Counted from the stretch's first letter, positions 1 to 7,207 are shown. The stretch: DNA of 11,962 nucleotides from Pseudodesulfovibrio sp. (GCA_022712815.1 JAFLJW010000417.1:1-11962), one strand, 5' to 3'. Made by a program: numbers and translations. Notes: generated from the sequence alone by a model not told the origin.

Positions 1-210
1 CCGCTGGCCGGTCAGTTCATCAGCCTGATCAAGGACTCTTCCCTGCTTGGCGTCATCTCCATCCGCGAATTGACCAAGGCCGCCCGTGAAGCGGTCACCA
101 CCAGCCTCATGCCCTACGAACTCTACTTCGTCCTTGGACTCATGTATCTGGTTGTCACTTTTTCCCTGTCCATGTTCGTGCAATACCTTGAGAAAAGGAC
201 GGCAGAATAA
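1..210 (+). CDS. Polar amino-acid ABC transporter permease, C-terminal part (5' end outside window)
   Basis: An open frame from base 1 to a TAA at 208-210 gives the last 69 residues of an inner-membrane permease of the HisM/GlnP type. What is seen: a conserved cytoplasmic segment (QFISLIKDSSLLGVI followed by SIRELTKAA) and then one hydrophobic helix around residues 41-60 (YFVLGLMYLVVTFSLSMFV), ending in a short basic tail. In this family that segment lies just after the EAA loop that contacts the ATPase, and the final helix is the last membrane span. The stop lies one base before the ATG of the ATPase gene, so the two are almost certainly cotranscribed. Substrate specificity cannot be told from this fragment. 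Confidence 0.88.
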   Translation, partial: PLAGQFISLIKDSSLLGVISIRELTKAAREAVTTSLMPYELYFVLGLMYLVVTFSLSMFVQYLEKRTAE

Positions 211-211
211 A

Positions 212-943
212 ATGATAGACGTCAAAAACGTATATAAGACCTTCTTTGTACCACACGAAGTGCAGGCCCTGCACAACGTCTCCTACCATGTCAATGCCGG
301 AGAAGTGGTCGTGGTCATCGGCCCGTCAGGGTCCGGGAAATCGACATTCCTTCGCTGCATCAACAGGTTGGAACATGCCGAAGAAGGCACCATTCTCATC
401 GATGGCGTAGACGTGCTGGCCGACAAGACCAACATCAACAAGGTCCGCATGGAAGTTGGCATGGTTTTCCAGTCCTTCAACCTTTTCCCGCACCTGACCG
501 TGTTGGAAAACGTCACCGTCGGCCAGACATCGGTTCGCAAACGGGGCAAGAAAGAATCTCTGGAAACCGCCATGAAGCTGCTCAACAAGGTCGGCATACA
601 TGAGAAAGCCAATGTCTTTCCAGCGCAACTCTCAGGCGGCCAGCAACAACGTGTCGCCATTGCCCGCGCCCTTGCCATGAACCCCAAGATCATGCTCTTT
701 GACGAGCCGACCAGTGCTCTGGACCCTGAAATGGTCGGTGAAGTCCTTGAGGTCATGAAGCAGCTCGCCAAGGAAGGAATGACCATGGTCGTGGTCACTC
801 ACGAAATGGGCTTTGCCCGCGAAGTGGCCGACAAGGTCATATTCATGGATGAAGGCAAAATCGTGGAAGTAGGTGACCCGGAGCACTTCTTCACCAACCC
901 CGAACATGAGCGGACCAAGCTCTTCCTGAGCCAAATCCTGTAG
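212..943 (+). CDS. Polar amino-acid ABC transporter ATP-binding protein (GlnQ/HisP family)
   Basis: A 243-residue cytoplasmic ATPase that powers amino-acid uptake with the permease encoded just upstream. Visible motifs: Walker A GPSGSGKST at residues 37-45, Q-loop Gln87, signature LSGGQ at 140-144, Walker B IMLFDEP at 160-166, D-loop SALD at 168-171 and switch His197. The length matches the family's usual 240-245. I chose the ATG at 212: homology begins right there (MIDVKNVYKTF), it follows the permease stop by one base, and an AAGGA lies 12 bases upstream at 195-199. The open frame extends back to 86, but that part is the permease gene read out of frame. A terminator follows directly, so this is the last gene of its operon. 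The substrate is inferred only to be a polar amino acid (Gln, His, Arg and Glu types are all possible). Confidence 0.95.
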   Translation: MIDVKNVYKTFFVPHEVQALHNVSYHVNAGEVVVVIGPSGSGKSTFLRCINRLEHAEEGTILIDGVDVLADKTNINKVRMEVGMVFQSFNLFPHLTVLENVTVGQTSVRKRGKKESLETAMKLLNKVGIHEKANVFPAQLSGGQQQRVAIARALAMNPKIMLFDEPTSALDPEMVGEVLEVMKQLAKEGMTMVVVTHEMGFAREVADKVIFMDEGKIVEVGDPEHFFTNPEHERTKLFLSQIL

Positions 944-956
944 CAAGCCATACTGT

Positions 957-997
957 AAAAAAAACGGGGGAAACCAATTTGGTCTCCCCCGTTTTTT
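957..997. terminator. Bidirectional intrinsic terminator
   Basis: Arms 965-975 and 981-991 pair (CGGGGGAAACC with GGTCTCCCCCG, one A-C mismatch) around a 5-base loop. An A-run (957-964) precedes the stem and a T-run (992-997) follows it, so a U-tract is made in either direction. It ends the ABC transporter operon on the plus strand and the EamA operon on the minus strand, whose last stop codon is at 1029. Confidence 0.9.
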
Positions 998-1028
998 ATT
1001 ATCTTTTTTTCCAGATTTCCCAATCCGA

Positions 1029-1886
1029 TCAACTCTTCTTCATTGTAATAACAACCACACCTGACAGGGCGATAATACCACCGGTCAATGCAAGCGGTGC
1101 CGGGAATTCGCGCAGCCAGAAAAACCCGATAAAAAGCGTCACCGCGGGCAAGGCGTATTGGGAGATGACGATCTTTGAAACATCTCCCTGAGACAACGCA
1201 TACGACCATGTGACATAGGCTATGGCCGCAGGGCAGATACCCAGGTAGATCACGGCCAGGGTCGCGTCAAATGGTGCGGTTGAAACGGCATCGACAAATC
1301 CGGGAAGGTACCAGAACATGAAAATCGTTCCCGCGATCATGGTGTAGGTGACATATTCCAAGGCGGAATATCGCTTGAGATACGGCTTTTGCAGCACGAT
1401 GTAGAATGATTCGGACAAAGCAGCGATAAGGATGAGCAACGCACCACCATCAAGAGTCATGCCGCCACCTTCACCAAAGGCGATGAGTGTGACGCCAGCC
1501 ACACTGATGCAAACTCCAAACAGACTACGGAATCCTATATGCTCCTTGAGAAAAACGACAGCAAGGAGGATGCTGAAAACCGGTATCGAGCTGATCAAAA
1601 AACTGGCGGAACCGGCGGATACCGTCTGTTCTCCATAGTTCAAAAACACATGGTAGACGGTGTAGCCAAGAAACCCGTGAAGGAGAAAAATGGGAACATC
1701 CTTCAAATCCGGCATGCGGATACGCCTGAAAACAGCGTAGCTGCCGAGAACTGCGGAAGCCACAAGGAACCGCAAAAGTGCCAGGTGTCCAGGAGAATAG
1801 GCAGTGAGGCCAGCACGAATACCGACAAAAGCCGATCCCCAGAAGATCAGGGTGACGGTCAAGGCGAAAAAGACTTTCAGGGTCAT
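1029..1886 (-). CDS. EamA/DMT-family transporter (RhaT/YdcZ-like drug/metabolite exporter)
   Basis: A 285-residue integral inner-membrane protein with about ten hydrophobic helices in two homologous halves (roughly residues 1-135 and 147-283), the standard arrangement of EamA-domain members of the drug/metabolite transporter superfamily. Family-like features seen: an N-terminal LIFWGSAFVGIRAG segment, HLALLRF in helix 2, and VSAGSASFLISSIPVFSILLAVVFLKE in the fourth and fifth helices (shown here in separate pieces: SAGSASFLISSIPVF, then FLKE). Members export metabolites or amino acids; the substrate cannot be predicted. The ATG at 1884-1886 follows the stop of the small upstream gene by two bases and has only a weak purine-rich ribosome site, suggesting translational coupling. 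It is the last gene of a minus-strand unit and ends before the bidirectional terminator at 957-997. Confidence 0.9.
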   Translation of the reverse strand: MTLKVFFALTVTLIFWGSAFVGIRAGLTAYSPGHLALLRFLVASAVLGSYAVFRRIRMPDLKDVPIFLLHGFLGYTVYHVFLNYGEQTVSAGSASFLISSIPVFSILLAVVFLKEHIGFRSLFGVCISVAGVTLIAFGEGGGMTLDGGALLILIAALSESFYIVLQKPYLKRYSALEYVTYTMIAGTIFMFWYLPGFVDAVSTAPFDATLAVIYLGICPAAIAYVTWSYALSQGDVSKIVISQYALPAVTLFIGFFWLREFPAPLALTGGIIALSGVVVITMKKS

Positions 1887-1888
1887 GA

Positions 1889-2092
1889 TTATTTGTCTTG
1901 GTCTTTCTTGTCGTCTTGCCTGTTCTTATACGTAATGGAAGCGAGGCAACCGGCCAGACCACCGAGAACAATGGCCTTACCGCCCGGCATCATATCGGTC
2001 AGACTGAAAAGATAGCCGACAGCACATCCTGCGATAATGCCTTTGGCAAGGGCGTCCACCCACTCAAGAAACTTTTTGGAATCGTCGTCCAT
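1889..2092 (-). CDS. Small conserved-looking membrane protein (67 aa), function unknown
   Basis: The 67 residues comprise a charged start (MDDDSKKFLEW), two hydrophobic segments at about residues 15-32 (AKGIIAGCAVGYLFSLTD) and 39-54 (KAIVLGGLAGCLASIT), and a very hydrophilic tail ending KKDQDK. This suggests a two-helix hairpin in the inner membrane with both ends on one side. I do not recognise a named family. Evidence that it is real: the ATG at 2090-2092 has an AGGAA about seven bases upstream, the frame fills the space between two genes, and its stop lies two bases before the EamA start. The glycine-rich helices (GCAVG, GGLAG) could support helix packing. Its place in the unit suggests co-expression with the exporter, but no functional link can be shown. 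Confidence 0.72.
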   Translation of the reverse strand: MDDDSKKFLEWVDALAKGIIAGCAVGYLFSLTDMMPGGKAIVLGGLAGCLASITYKNRQDDKKDQDK

Positions 2093-2117
2093 GGAATGTT
2101 CCTGTTATAGCTATATC

Positions 2118-2795
2118 TTATAAAAATGAATGTAATTGTACAAACTGACGGCTTGTCATGGACTCGAAACTCGCCCCGATACCGGGAATATGCATGGCTC
2201 CTCCCCAGGGGCGATGCCAACGAACCATAAGCTTGATAGGTGTCTGGTCTTCCAGCTCCCGAACGACAATCCAGGCAGGGTTGTCCACTCGCCAATCCCC
2301 CGCAGAATAAATAAAGCAACCATGTTCGGAGATATTCACTGTGACAGAGTGTTCGCCCCCCTGTTCCAACCGATCCAGATCGCCAAACAACATTACGTTG
2401 AACACGACCCCCTGACGCTGGGCAACCCTGATGGAACGCGGTGAAAACGGGACGCATTCTTTCAAAACAAATTCCGTCAGATCGCGATTGTCACAGACTG
2501 TTCCGCCCTGGGTCAGACCACGAATTCCACCATGTTTCTGATTGTACATGAGCCGAAGAACAGGAAAACGATCCATGATACGCGTAATACGGTTCTTGTC
2601 ACCGCACTCACACCGAATCATGGTCGGAACATCAATGAGCAGACCGCTGTACGGAGCATCAATAAGAGTACCGGTTATCTCGTCCGGGGATGATATGCAG
2701 TCCACTTCAATATCGATATCAATATCATGCAGAACTTCACTATATGCAGTCCGGGACAACCCCTTCTCGGCTATGAGCAAGAGCTTGGTTTTCAC
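2118..2795 (-). CDS. PilZ-domain protein with degenerate receiver-like N-terminal domain
   Basis: A 225-residue cytoplasmic protein. The C-terminal half (about 118-225) is a PilZ domain, the cyclic-di-GMP binding fold: R123-x3-R127 supplies the arginine motif, N154-I-S156-E-H-G159 is the (D/N)xSxxG motif, and GIGASFE near residue 205 matches the usual GVxF-type strand. Residues 1-85 have alternating strands and helices like a response-regulator receiver (KLLLIAE, then SGLLIDVPT with Asp55) but lack the full acidic and lysine set, so phosphorylation is doubtful. I chose the GTG at 2793-2795 because AAGGAG lies 11 bases upstream at 2807-2812; a farther in-frame GTG at 2837 has no ribosome site. 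It heads the minus-strand unit, 25 bases before the small membrane protein. Its target is unknown. Confidence 0.8.
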   Translation of the reverse strand: MKTKLLLIAEKGLSRTAYSEVLHDIDIDIEVDCISSPDEITGTLIDAPYSGLLIDVPTMIRCECGDKNRITRIMDRFPVLRLMYNQKHGGIRGLTQGGTVCDNRDLTEFVLKECVPFSPRSIRVAQRQGVVFNVMLFGDLDRLEQGGEHSVTVNISEHGCFIYSAGDWRVDNPAWIVVRELEDQTPIKLMVRWHRPWGGAMHIPGIGASFESMTSRQFVQLHSFL

Positions 2796-2975
2796 TGGTT
2801 TCAAGTCTCCTTTATTCAAGCGGATGAATATGAGCACAAAACATAAATAATGACAAGTGAGGTGAATGGTTATCGCCCGCAGGTGAACAAATCGTAGTAA
2901 AAGATACTACAACACACCTAATTAATTAAATATATCACAAAACTAAAGATTTCAGACTTTTTTTGTTCCTACAGC

Positions 2976-2992
2976 TTGACAGTGATTCTCAA
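2976..2992. promoter_or_regulatory. Candidate FUR box over the feo -35 element
   Basis: The 17-bp TTGACAGTGATTCTCAA is an imperfect palindrome with TTGA/TCAA ends. Against the FUR box I recall for Desulfovibrio (WTGAAAATNATTTTCAW) it matches 13 of the 16 fixed positions. It covers the whole -35 hexamer, so Fe(II)-bound Fur would block RNA polymerase, as expected for ferrous-iron uptake genes. The consensus is from memory and Fur binding is inferred. Confidence 0.62.
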
Positions 2993-3004
2993 TATCACTA
3001 TCTA
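2976..3004 (+). promoter_or_regulatory. Probable sigma-70 promoter of the ferrous-iron (feo) operon
   Basis: A perfect -35 TTGACA (2976-2981) and a weaker -10 TATCTA (2999-3004) are separated by exactly 17 bases. The stretch upstream (about 2900-2970) is very AT-rich. This is the only good promoter between the divergent PilZ gene and the Cys-rich gene, whose ATG is at 3051. A small CCGGA/TCCGG hairpin (3013-3027) would lie in the 5' untranslated leader. The -35 element lies inside a FUR-like palindrome. Confidence 0.6.
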
Positions 3005-3050
3005 TCACAAGTCCGGATTGATTCCGGGTTCAAACATTTTGAGGGAAATC

Positions 3051-3233
3051 ATGTTCGACACAATTATTGTTGTTGCGATTGTCGCTGTTGCGGCATTCTT
3101 TACGATACGCAGGCTGTACAGGCAGTACTCATCCCAAAACAGCGGAGGCGGATGCTCCGGCTGTGGTCATTCAAATTCATGCTCCACTCTCCAAAACAAG
3201 CCGACACAATCTGATTGTTGCGGATCTCGTTAA
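3051..3233 (+). CDS. FeoB-associated Cys-rich membrane protein
   Basis: A 60-residue protein with one N-terminal membrane helix (about residues 4-18, TIIVVAIVAVAAFFT), a basic stretch (RRLYRQY) that should face the cytoplasm, and a Cys-rich tail: Cys35, Cys38, Cys44, Cys56 and Cys57, including GGGCSGCGHSNSC. This is the layout of the small Cys-rich proteins found next to feoB in many anaerobes, sometimes considered equivalents of FeoC/FeoD. The tail could bind Fe(II) or another metal, or act as a redox sensor; that is inference. The ATG at 3051 has GAGGGA seven to ten bases upstream, whereas longer in-frame starts back to 2976 would lie in the promoter. It is the first gene after the feo promoter, 56 bases before feoA. 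Confidence 0.85.
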   Translation: MFDTIIVVAIVAVAAFFTIRRLYRQYSSQNSGGGCSGCGHSNSCSTLQNKPTQSDCCGSR

Positions 3234-3251
3234 TATTTTTTTACCACCCAA

Positions 3252-3268
3252 TTGAGAACAGCTCTCAA
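3252..3268. promoter_or_regulatory. 17-bp palindrome ahead of feoA (second FUR-like site or leader hairpin)
   Basis: TTGAGA and TCTCAA are perfect inverted arms around ACAGC, in the 56-base gap between the Cys-rich gene and feoA. The length (17 bp), the TTGA/TCAA ends and the central symmetry match the FUR-like box at 2976-2992, with 11 of 16 fixed positions of the recalled Desulfovibrio consensus. As RNA it would form a 6-bp hairpin about 12 bases before the feoA ribosome site, so control of translation or mRNA processing is the alternative reading. Confidence 0.42.
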
Positions 3269-3289
3269 CCAAGTACATGAGGAGACTTC

Positions 3290-3532
3290 ATGAACAACTC
3301 GATCTGCTTAAGAAACGCCAAAGTCAACCAGAAGCTTAAAATACTCACTGTCAATGCCGAAGGTGAGCTGGGCCGCCGAATCCGTGACATGGGCCTCATC
3401 CCCGGAACCGAGGTACACGTTATCGGCAAGGCTCCGCTCAAGGACCCTGTCGCCCTTCGCCTCAGAGATTTCACATTGACGCTCCGAAACAGCGAAGCGG
3501 ACAACATCACCGTAACCCCTCAGGAGGACTAA
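3290..3532 (+). CDS. feoA: Ferrous iron transport protein A
   Basis: An 80-residue cytoplasmic SH3-like protein that works with FeoB in Fe(II) uptake. Family features: the central segment GELGRRIRDMGLIPGTEVHVIGKAPLKDP (key parts RRIRDMGLIPG and APLKDP, residues about 29-53) followed by ALRLRDFTLTLR and a short C-terminal strand. The length is typical (75-85). The ATG at 3290 follows GAGGAG by five bases. The stop is three bases before the feoB ATG, and the feoB ribosome site (AGGAGG, 3522-3527) lies inside the last feoA codons, so the two are cotranscribed and probably translationally coupled. FeoA is thought to modulate FeoB rather than carry iron. Confidence 0.95.
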   Translation: MNNSICLRNAKVNQKLKILTVNAEGELGRRIRDMGLIPGTEVHVIGKAPLKDPVALRLRDFTLTLRNSEADNITVTPQED

Positions 3533-3535
3533 CCA

Positions 3536-5722
3536 ATGGGACAATACACCATCGGTATCGCCGGTAACCCAAATTGTGGAAAAACAACCACGTTCAATGC
3601 ACTTACCGGGGCGCGACAGCACGTTGCCAACTGGCCCGGCGTCACTGTTGAAAAAAAAACCGGCACCATGAAACTTGGTACGGACTCTCTGGAAATAGTG
3701 GATTTGCCCGGTACATACTCCTTGACCGCCTACACTCAGGAAGAACTGGTAGCACGCAATTTTCTGGTTGAAGAACGCCCTGAGGCCGTGATCGACGTCG
3801 TGAACGCGGATGCCCTTGAACGCAACCTGTACCTTGCCGTGCAGATCATGGAACTGGGTGTCCCCCTGGTTCTGGGCCTGAACATGATGGATGAGGTCCG
3901 CACGAGCGGTAAAAAGATCGACAGCAAAAAACTGGCCGAACTCTCCGGCTGCCGGGTGGTGGAAACCATTGCCAGAGACAGCAAAGGCACAGACGCCTTA
4001 CTTGAAGAAGCACTCGCTCTCGCCAAGGAGAAAAAGGGATTATGGTCCCCTCTGAATATTTCCTACGGCCCTGACCTGAACCCGGTACTGGACGAAATGG
4101 AAAAGCTCATTGAAGCAGAGCAATTCCTGACGGACAAAGTCCCAGCCCGCTGGGTCGGCATCAAATACCTTGAAAAAGATAAAGATGTCATTGACAAGGG
4201 ACACCTCGCCAACTCCAAGATATCCATTCAACTTGAAGAAATCGCCGTCAAGATCGCCAAACATACGCAAATGACCTTAAAGGCCTCACCCGATGCGCTC
4301 ATCGCCGATTACCGCTACGGCTTTATCGCTGGCATGATCAAGGACGTGGTTTCCTATCCCGTACTTGATGCAGATCGTATCAGCCGTTCCGACAAAATGG
4401 ACAAAGTGCTCACGCACACATTCCTTGGCCCGCTGATCATGCTCGGCATCATCTATGTCATCTACCAGATCACCTTCACCGTAGGCGAAATACCAATGGG
4501 CTGGCTGGAGTCACTCTTTGGCTGGTTAGGTGATACCGCCACCAACGCCCTGCCCGATGGGCTGCTCCGCTCACTGATCGTCTCCGGCATCATCGACGGC
4601 GTGGGTGGAGTTCTTGGATTTGTACCACTTATCATGTTCATGTTCCTGATGATCTCCGCCCTTGAAGACTCGGGGTACATTGCCCGCATGGCCTACATGC
4701 TCGACCGCGTATTCAAGATCTTCGGCCTGCACGGCACTTCGGTTTTACCATTCATCGTGTCCGGCGGCATTGCAGGCGGTTGCGCCGTACCCGGCGTCAT
4801 GGCCACCCGCACCCTGCGCAGTCCCAATGAGAAACTCGCCACCATATTTGTCGCCCCGTACATGACCTGCGGCGCCAAGGTCCCGGTTTTCCTCATGCTA
4901 TGCTCCGCCTTCTTCCCGGAAAACGCACCCACAATCATGCTCCTGATCACTCTTGGCGCATGGGCCATGGCCCTTATCGTGGCTCGCGTCCTGCGCTCCA
5001 CCATCATCAAAGGCGCAGCGACCCCGTTTGTAATGGAATTACCGCCTTACCGCATGCCCACATTGCGTGGCGTACTCATCCATACATGGGAGCGCACCTG
5101 GGAATACGCCAAGAAAGCGGGTACCATCATTCTCGGTATCTCGATTCTCATCTGGGCCATGATGACCTTCCCCCAACTCCCGGAAGAACGCGTTGCCAGC
5201 TATGAAGCCCAACGCGCACCAATCACGGAGCAGATCGAAGCCCTCGGCGAAGGCGGATCAGAGGAAGTCCTGGCCGCTCTGGAAGATAAAATTGCTGACA
5301 TCGACAACACCGAATCAGAGGAAGCAATCCGTAACACCTTGGCCGGAAGCATCGGTACTGCGATGGAACCCGTATCCCTGCTGGCTGGCTTCAACTGGCG
5401 CACCAACATCGCCCTGACCGGCGGATTCGCTGCCAAGGAAGTGATCGTTTCCACCCTTGGCACCGCCTACTCCATGGGCGAAGTCGATACCGAAGATACC
5501 GACCCGCTGTCCGAAAAACTGGTAGCTGACCCCATGTTCACCACAGCTTCGGCCATCGCACTGATCATCTTCACCATGCTCTACGCCCCTTGCTTCGTGA
5601 CCGTGGTCGCTATGGCCCGTGAATCAAGCTGGACCTGGGCCGCCTATAGCGTGGTCGGCTCCACCGGCCTGGCCTTTGTCCTGTCCGTAGCCGCCTACCA
5701 GATCGCCAGCGCGTTTATCTAA
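3536..5722 (+). CDS. feoB: Ferrous iron transporter FeoB
   Basis: A 728-residue inner-membrane Fe(II) transporter with an N-terminal G-protein domain. G-motifs seen: G1 GNPNCGKT at residues 10-17, G2 region ending in Thr37 (NWPGVTVEK), G3 DLPGT at 56-60, G4 NMMD at 116-119; the G5 region (IARDSKG, 146-151) departs from the usual SARxG. A helical spacer (about 170-290) leads into the gate-type membrane domains. Conserved membrane motifs include GGCAVPGVMATR (414-425), PYMTCGAKVP (441-450) with Cys445, GGFAAKEVIVSTLG (629-642) and YAPCFVTVVAMARE (683-696) with Cys686. A hydrophilic, acidic insert at about 548-600 precedes the last helices. Start: ATG at 3536 with AGGAGG nine bases upstream. It is the last gene before a strong terminator. 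Confidence 0.97.
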   Translation: MGQYTIGIAGNPNCGKTTTFNALTGARQHVANWPGVTVEKKTGTMKLGTDSLEIVDLPGTYSLTAYTQEELVARNFLVEERPEAVIDVVNADALERNLYLAVQIMELGVPLVLGLNMMDEVRTSGKKIDSKKLAELSGCRVVETIARDSKGTDALLEEALALAKEKKGLWSPLNISYGPDLNPVLDEMEKLIEAEQFLTDKVPARWVGIKYLEKDKDVIDKGHLANSKISIQLEEIAVKIAKHTQMTLKASPDALIADYRYGFIAGMIKDVVSYPVLDADRISRSDKMDKVLTHTFLGPLIMLGIIYVIYQITFTVGEIPMGWLESLFGWLGDTATNALPDGLLRSLIVSGIIDGVGGVLGFVPLIMFMFLMISALEDSGYIARMAYMLDRVFKIFGLHGTSVLPFIVSGGIAGGCAVPGVMATRTLRSPNEKLATIFVAPYMTCGAKVPVFLMLCSAFFPENAPTIMLLITLGAWAMALIVARVLRSTIIKGAATPFVMELPPYRMPTLRGVLIHTWERTWEYAKKAGTIILGISILIWAMMTFPQLPEERVASYEAQRAPITEQIEALGEGGSEEVLAALEDKIADIDNTESEEAIRNTLAGSIGTAMEPVSLLAGFNWRTNIALTGGFAAKEVIVSTLGTAYSMGEVDTEDTDPLSEKLVADPMFTTASAIALIIFTMLYAPCFVTVVAMARESSWTWAAYSVVGSTGLAFVLSVAAYQIASAFI

Positions 5723-5747
5723 CGACCCAGCCGCACCATCAAAAAAT

Positions 5748-5780
5748 AAAAGGGGAGTCTTTCAAGGCTCCCCTTTTCTT
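5748..5780 (+). terminator. Intrinsic terminator of the feo operon
   Basis: Perfect 10-bp arms AAAAGGGGAG (5748-5757) and CTCCCCTTTT (5768-5777) enclose a 10-base loop, with further T residues after the stem. It lies 25 bases past the feoB stop and separates feoB from the gate-domain gene that follows. Confidence 0.9.
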
Positions 5781-5828
5781 TTGCTTGCAAATACCCTACC
5801 TTCTGCTCAGAAAACATTGGGGAATTAT

Positions 5829-6797
5829 ATGGGCAAACCTGCTGAGATCATAAAAGAACTATTCCGAGACGCCACCACCGCGAGCATTGAAATGTTCAAG
5901 GTCATGATCCCGGTCATCATCGGGGTCAAAGTCCTTCAGGAACTGGGGCTAATCAAATATATGGCCTGGCCGCTCAAGCCTCTCATGAGCCTTGTTGGCC
6001 TGCCCGCTGAAATGGGTCTGGTCTGGGCCACGGCCATGGTCAACACGACCTATGCCGGGCTGATCGTCTTCCTTTCACTGATTCAGGACAATCCGTTGAC
6101 CACGGCTCAGGCCACCGTGCTGGGCATCCTCATCCTGGTCTGCCACGCCCTGCCCATGGAAAGTTCCATTGCCAGAAAATCCGGCGCACGCTTTTTCTTC
6201 CAGTGCATCGTCAGAATCGTCGGAGCATTCATCCTCGGCTGGCTGCTCAATCTGTTCTATACAACCACCGGCACCCTTCAGGAACCGGCCACCATACTTC
6301 TCCAGCCCAACCCACAGAGTATCGCCGACCCATCGCTGCTTGCCTGGGCTCTGGACCAGGGGAAAAACCTGCTTTCCATTTTCGGAGTTATCCTCACCCT
6401 CCTCATCACAATGCGCATCCTCTACGCCATCAAGGTCATCGACCTGATGAACAAAATCCTGCGCCCCGTCCTCAAGCTGATCGGCATCGGTCCCAAGGCC
6501 TCAGCCATCACGGTCATCGGCCTGACCATGGGCCTCTCTTACGGCGGCGGACTGATCATCAACGAGGCCCGAACCGGCACCATCGGCAAAGAAGATATTT
6601 TCTACTCACTGACACTCATGGGCTTGTGCCACTCGCTCATCGAGGATACCCTGCTCATGTTGCTCATCGGCAGCAATTTCAACGGCATCTTCTGGAGCCG
6701 CCTCATCTTTGCCATCGTTGCCATGGCAGGAATTGTCCAGATCGTACGCAGATTGCCCAAACGTTTTCAAAACACCTACCTCTGGGTCGACAAATAG
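5829..6797 (+). CDS. Gate-domain (nucleoside-recognition) membrane protein
   Basis: A 322-residue polytopic inner-membrane protein with about eight hydrophobic segments. It resembles proteins annotated as nucleoside recognition domain (Gate superfamily, SpmA/YjiH-like), which are related to the gate regions of FeoB. The two halves look like an internal duplication: residues 62-119 (VWATAMVNTTYAGLI, later VCHALPMES with His106) and 228-280 (GLTMGLSYGGGLIINEA, later LCHSLIEDT with His268). The substrate is unknown; nucleosides are only the family label. I chose ATG 5829 because GGGGA lies five bases upstream; the frame opens at a TTG (5781) lying within the feoB terminator tail. It is followed 26 bases later by ridA, so they probably form one transcript. 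I see no clear promoter in 5781-5828. Confidence 0.82.
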   Translation: MGKPAEIIKELFRDATTASIEMFKVMIPVIIGVKVLQELGLIKYMAWPLKPLMSLVGLPAEMGLVWATAMVNTTYAGLIVFLSLIQDNPLTTAQATVLGILILVCHALPMESSIARKSGARFFFQCIVRIVGAFILGWLLNLFYTTTGTLQEPATILLQPNPQSIADPSLLAWALDQGKNLLSIFGVILTLLITMRILYAIKVIDLMNKILRPVLKLIGIGPKASAITVIGLTMGLSYGGGLIINEARTGTIGKEDIFYSLTLMGLCHSLIEDTLLMLLIGSNFNGIFWSRLIFAIVAMAGIVQIVRRLPKRFQNTYLWVDK

Positions 6798-6823
6798 CCA
6801 CCCGGAAATACAAGGAGGATTCC

Positions 6824-7207
6824 ATGACTGATATCAAACTCATCCACACGGAAAAGGCCCCGGCTGCCGTAGGCCCGTATTCGCAGGCCACCGCGGCAAA
6901 CGGCATGCTCTTTGTTTCCGGCCAGCTCGGCCTGATCCCCGGCGAGGGGAAACTCGCTGAAGGATTCGAGGCGCAGACCAGACAGGCCCTTGAAAACATG
7001 AAGACAATTCTGGAAGCCGCCGGTTCATCGCTGGAAAAGGTGCTGTCCGTCGATGTCTTTGTTCTCGATATGGGTAAATTCGCAGACCTCAACGCAATCT
7101 ATGCCGAGTATTTCTCAGATCACAAGCCAGCCCGAGCAGCCATCGAAGTGGCTGGTCTCCCCCTTGGCGGACTTGTGGAACTCAAGTGCATGGCTCTGAC
7201 TGAATAA
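6824..7207 (+). CDS. ridA: RidA family reactive enamine/imine deaminase
   Basis: A 127-residue cytoplasmic protein of the YjgF/YER057c/UK114 family; members form trimers. It hydrolyses 2-aminoacrylate and related enamines made by PLP enzymes, releasing ammonia and a keto acid. Family marks: GPYSQA at residues 17-22 (Tyr19), VSGQLGLIPG at 31-40, and the C-terminal signature PARAAIEVAGLPLGGLVELK at 102-121 with Arg104 and Glu119, equivalent to the catalytic Arg105 and Glu120 of the E. coli enzyme. AAGGAGG (6812-6818) precedes the ATG by five bases. Gene order suggests cotranscription with the gate-domain gene. There is no terminator between ridA and the aromatic leader peptide at 7291, so read-through could also feed the attenuator. 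Confidence 0.95.
   Translation: MTDIKLIHTEKAPAAVGPYSQATAANGMLFVSGQLGLIPGEGKLAEGFEAQTRQALENMKTILEAAGSSLEKVLSVDVFVLDMGKFADLNAIYAEYFSDHKPARAAIEVAGLPLGGLVELKCMALTE

Noticed and set aside
86..211. N-terminal extension of the ABC ATPase frame
   Set aside because: It overlaps the permease gene in another frame; the ATPase homology starts at the ATG at 212.
283..798. Minus-strand frame of 171 codons across the ABC ATPase gene
   Set aside because: Antisense shadow of a clearly conserved ATPase; Ser/Thr/Met-rich low-complexity translation, no ribosome site.
2796..2837. GTG at 2837 as start of the PilZ protein
   Set aside because: No ribosome site upstream; AAGGAG at 2807-2812 serves the GTG at 2795.
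5781..5828. Upstream TTG start for the gate-domain protein
   Set aside because: It lies in the tail of the feoB terminator and lacks a ribosome site; ATG 5829 has GGGGA at five bases.
6203..6823. Long upstream part of the ridA frame
   Set aside because: It is the gate-domain gene in a different frame, rich in His and Pro as shadow frames are; RidA homology starts at 6824 behind AAGGAGG.
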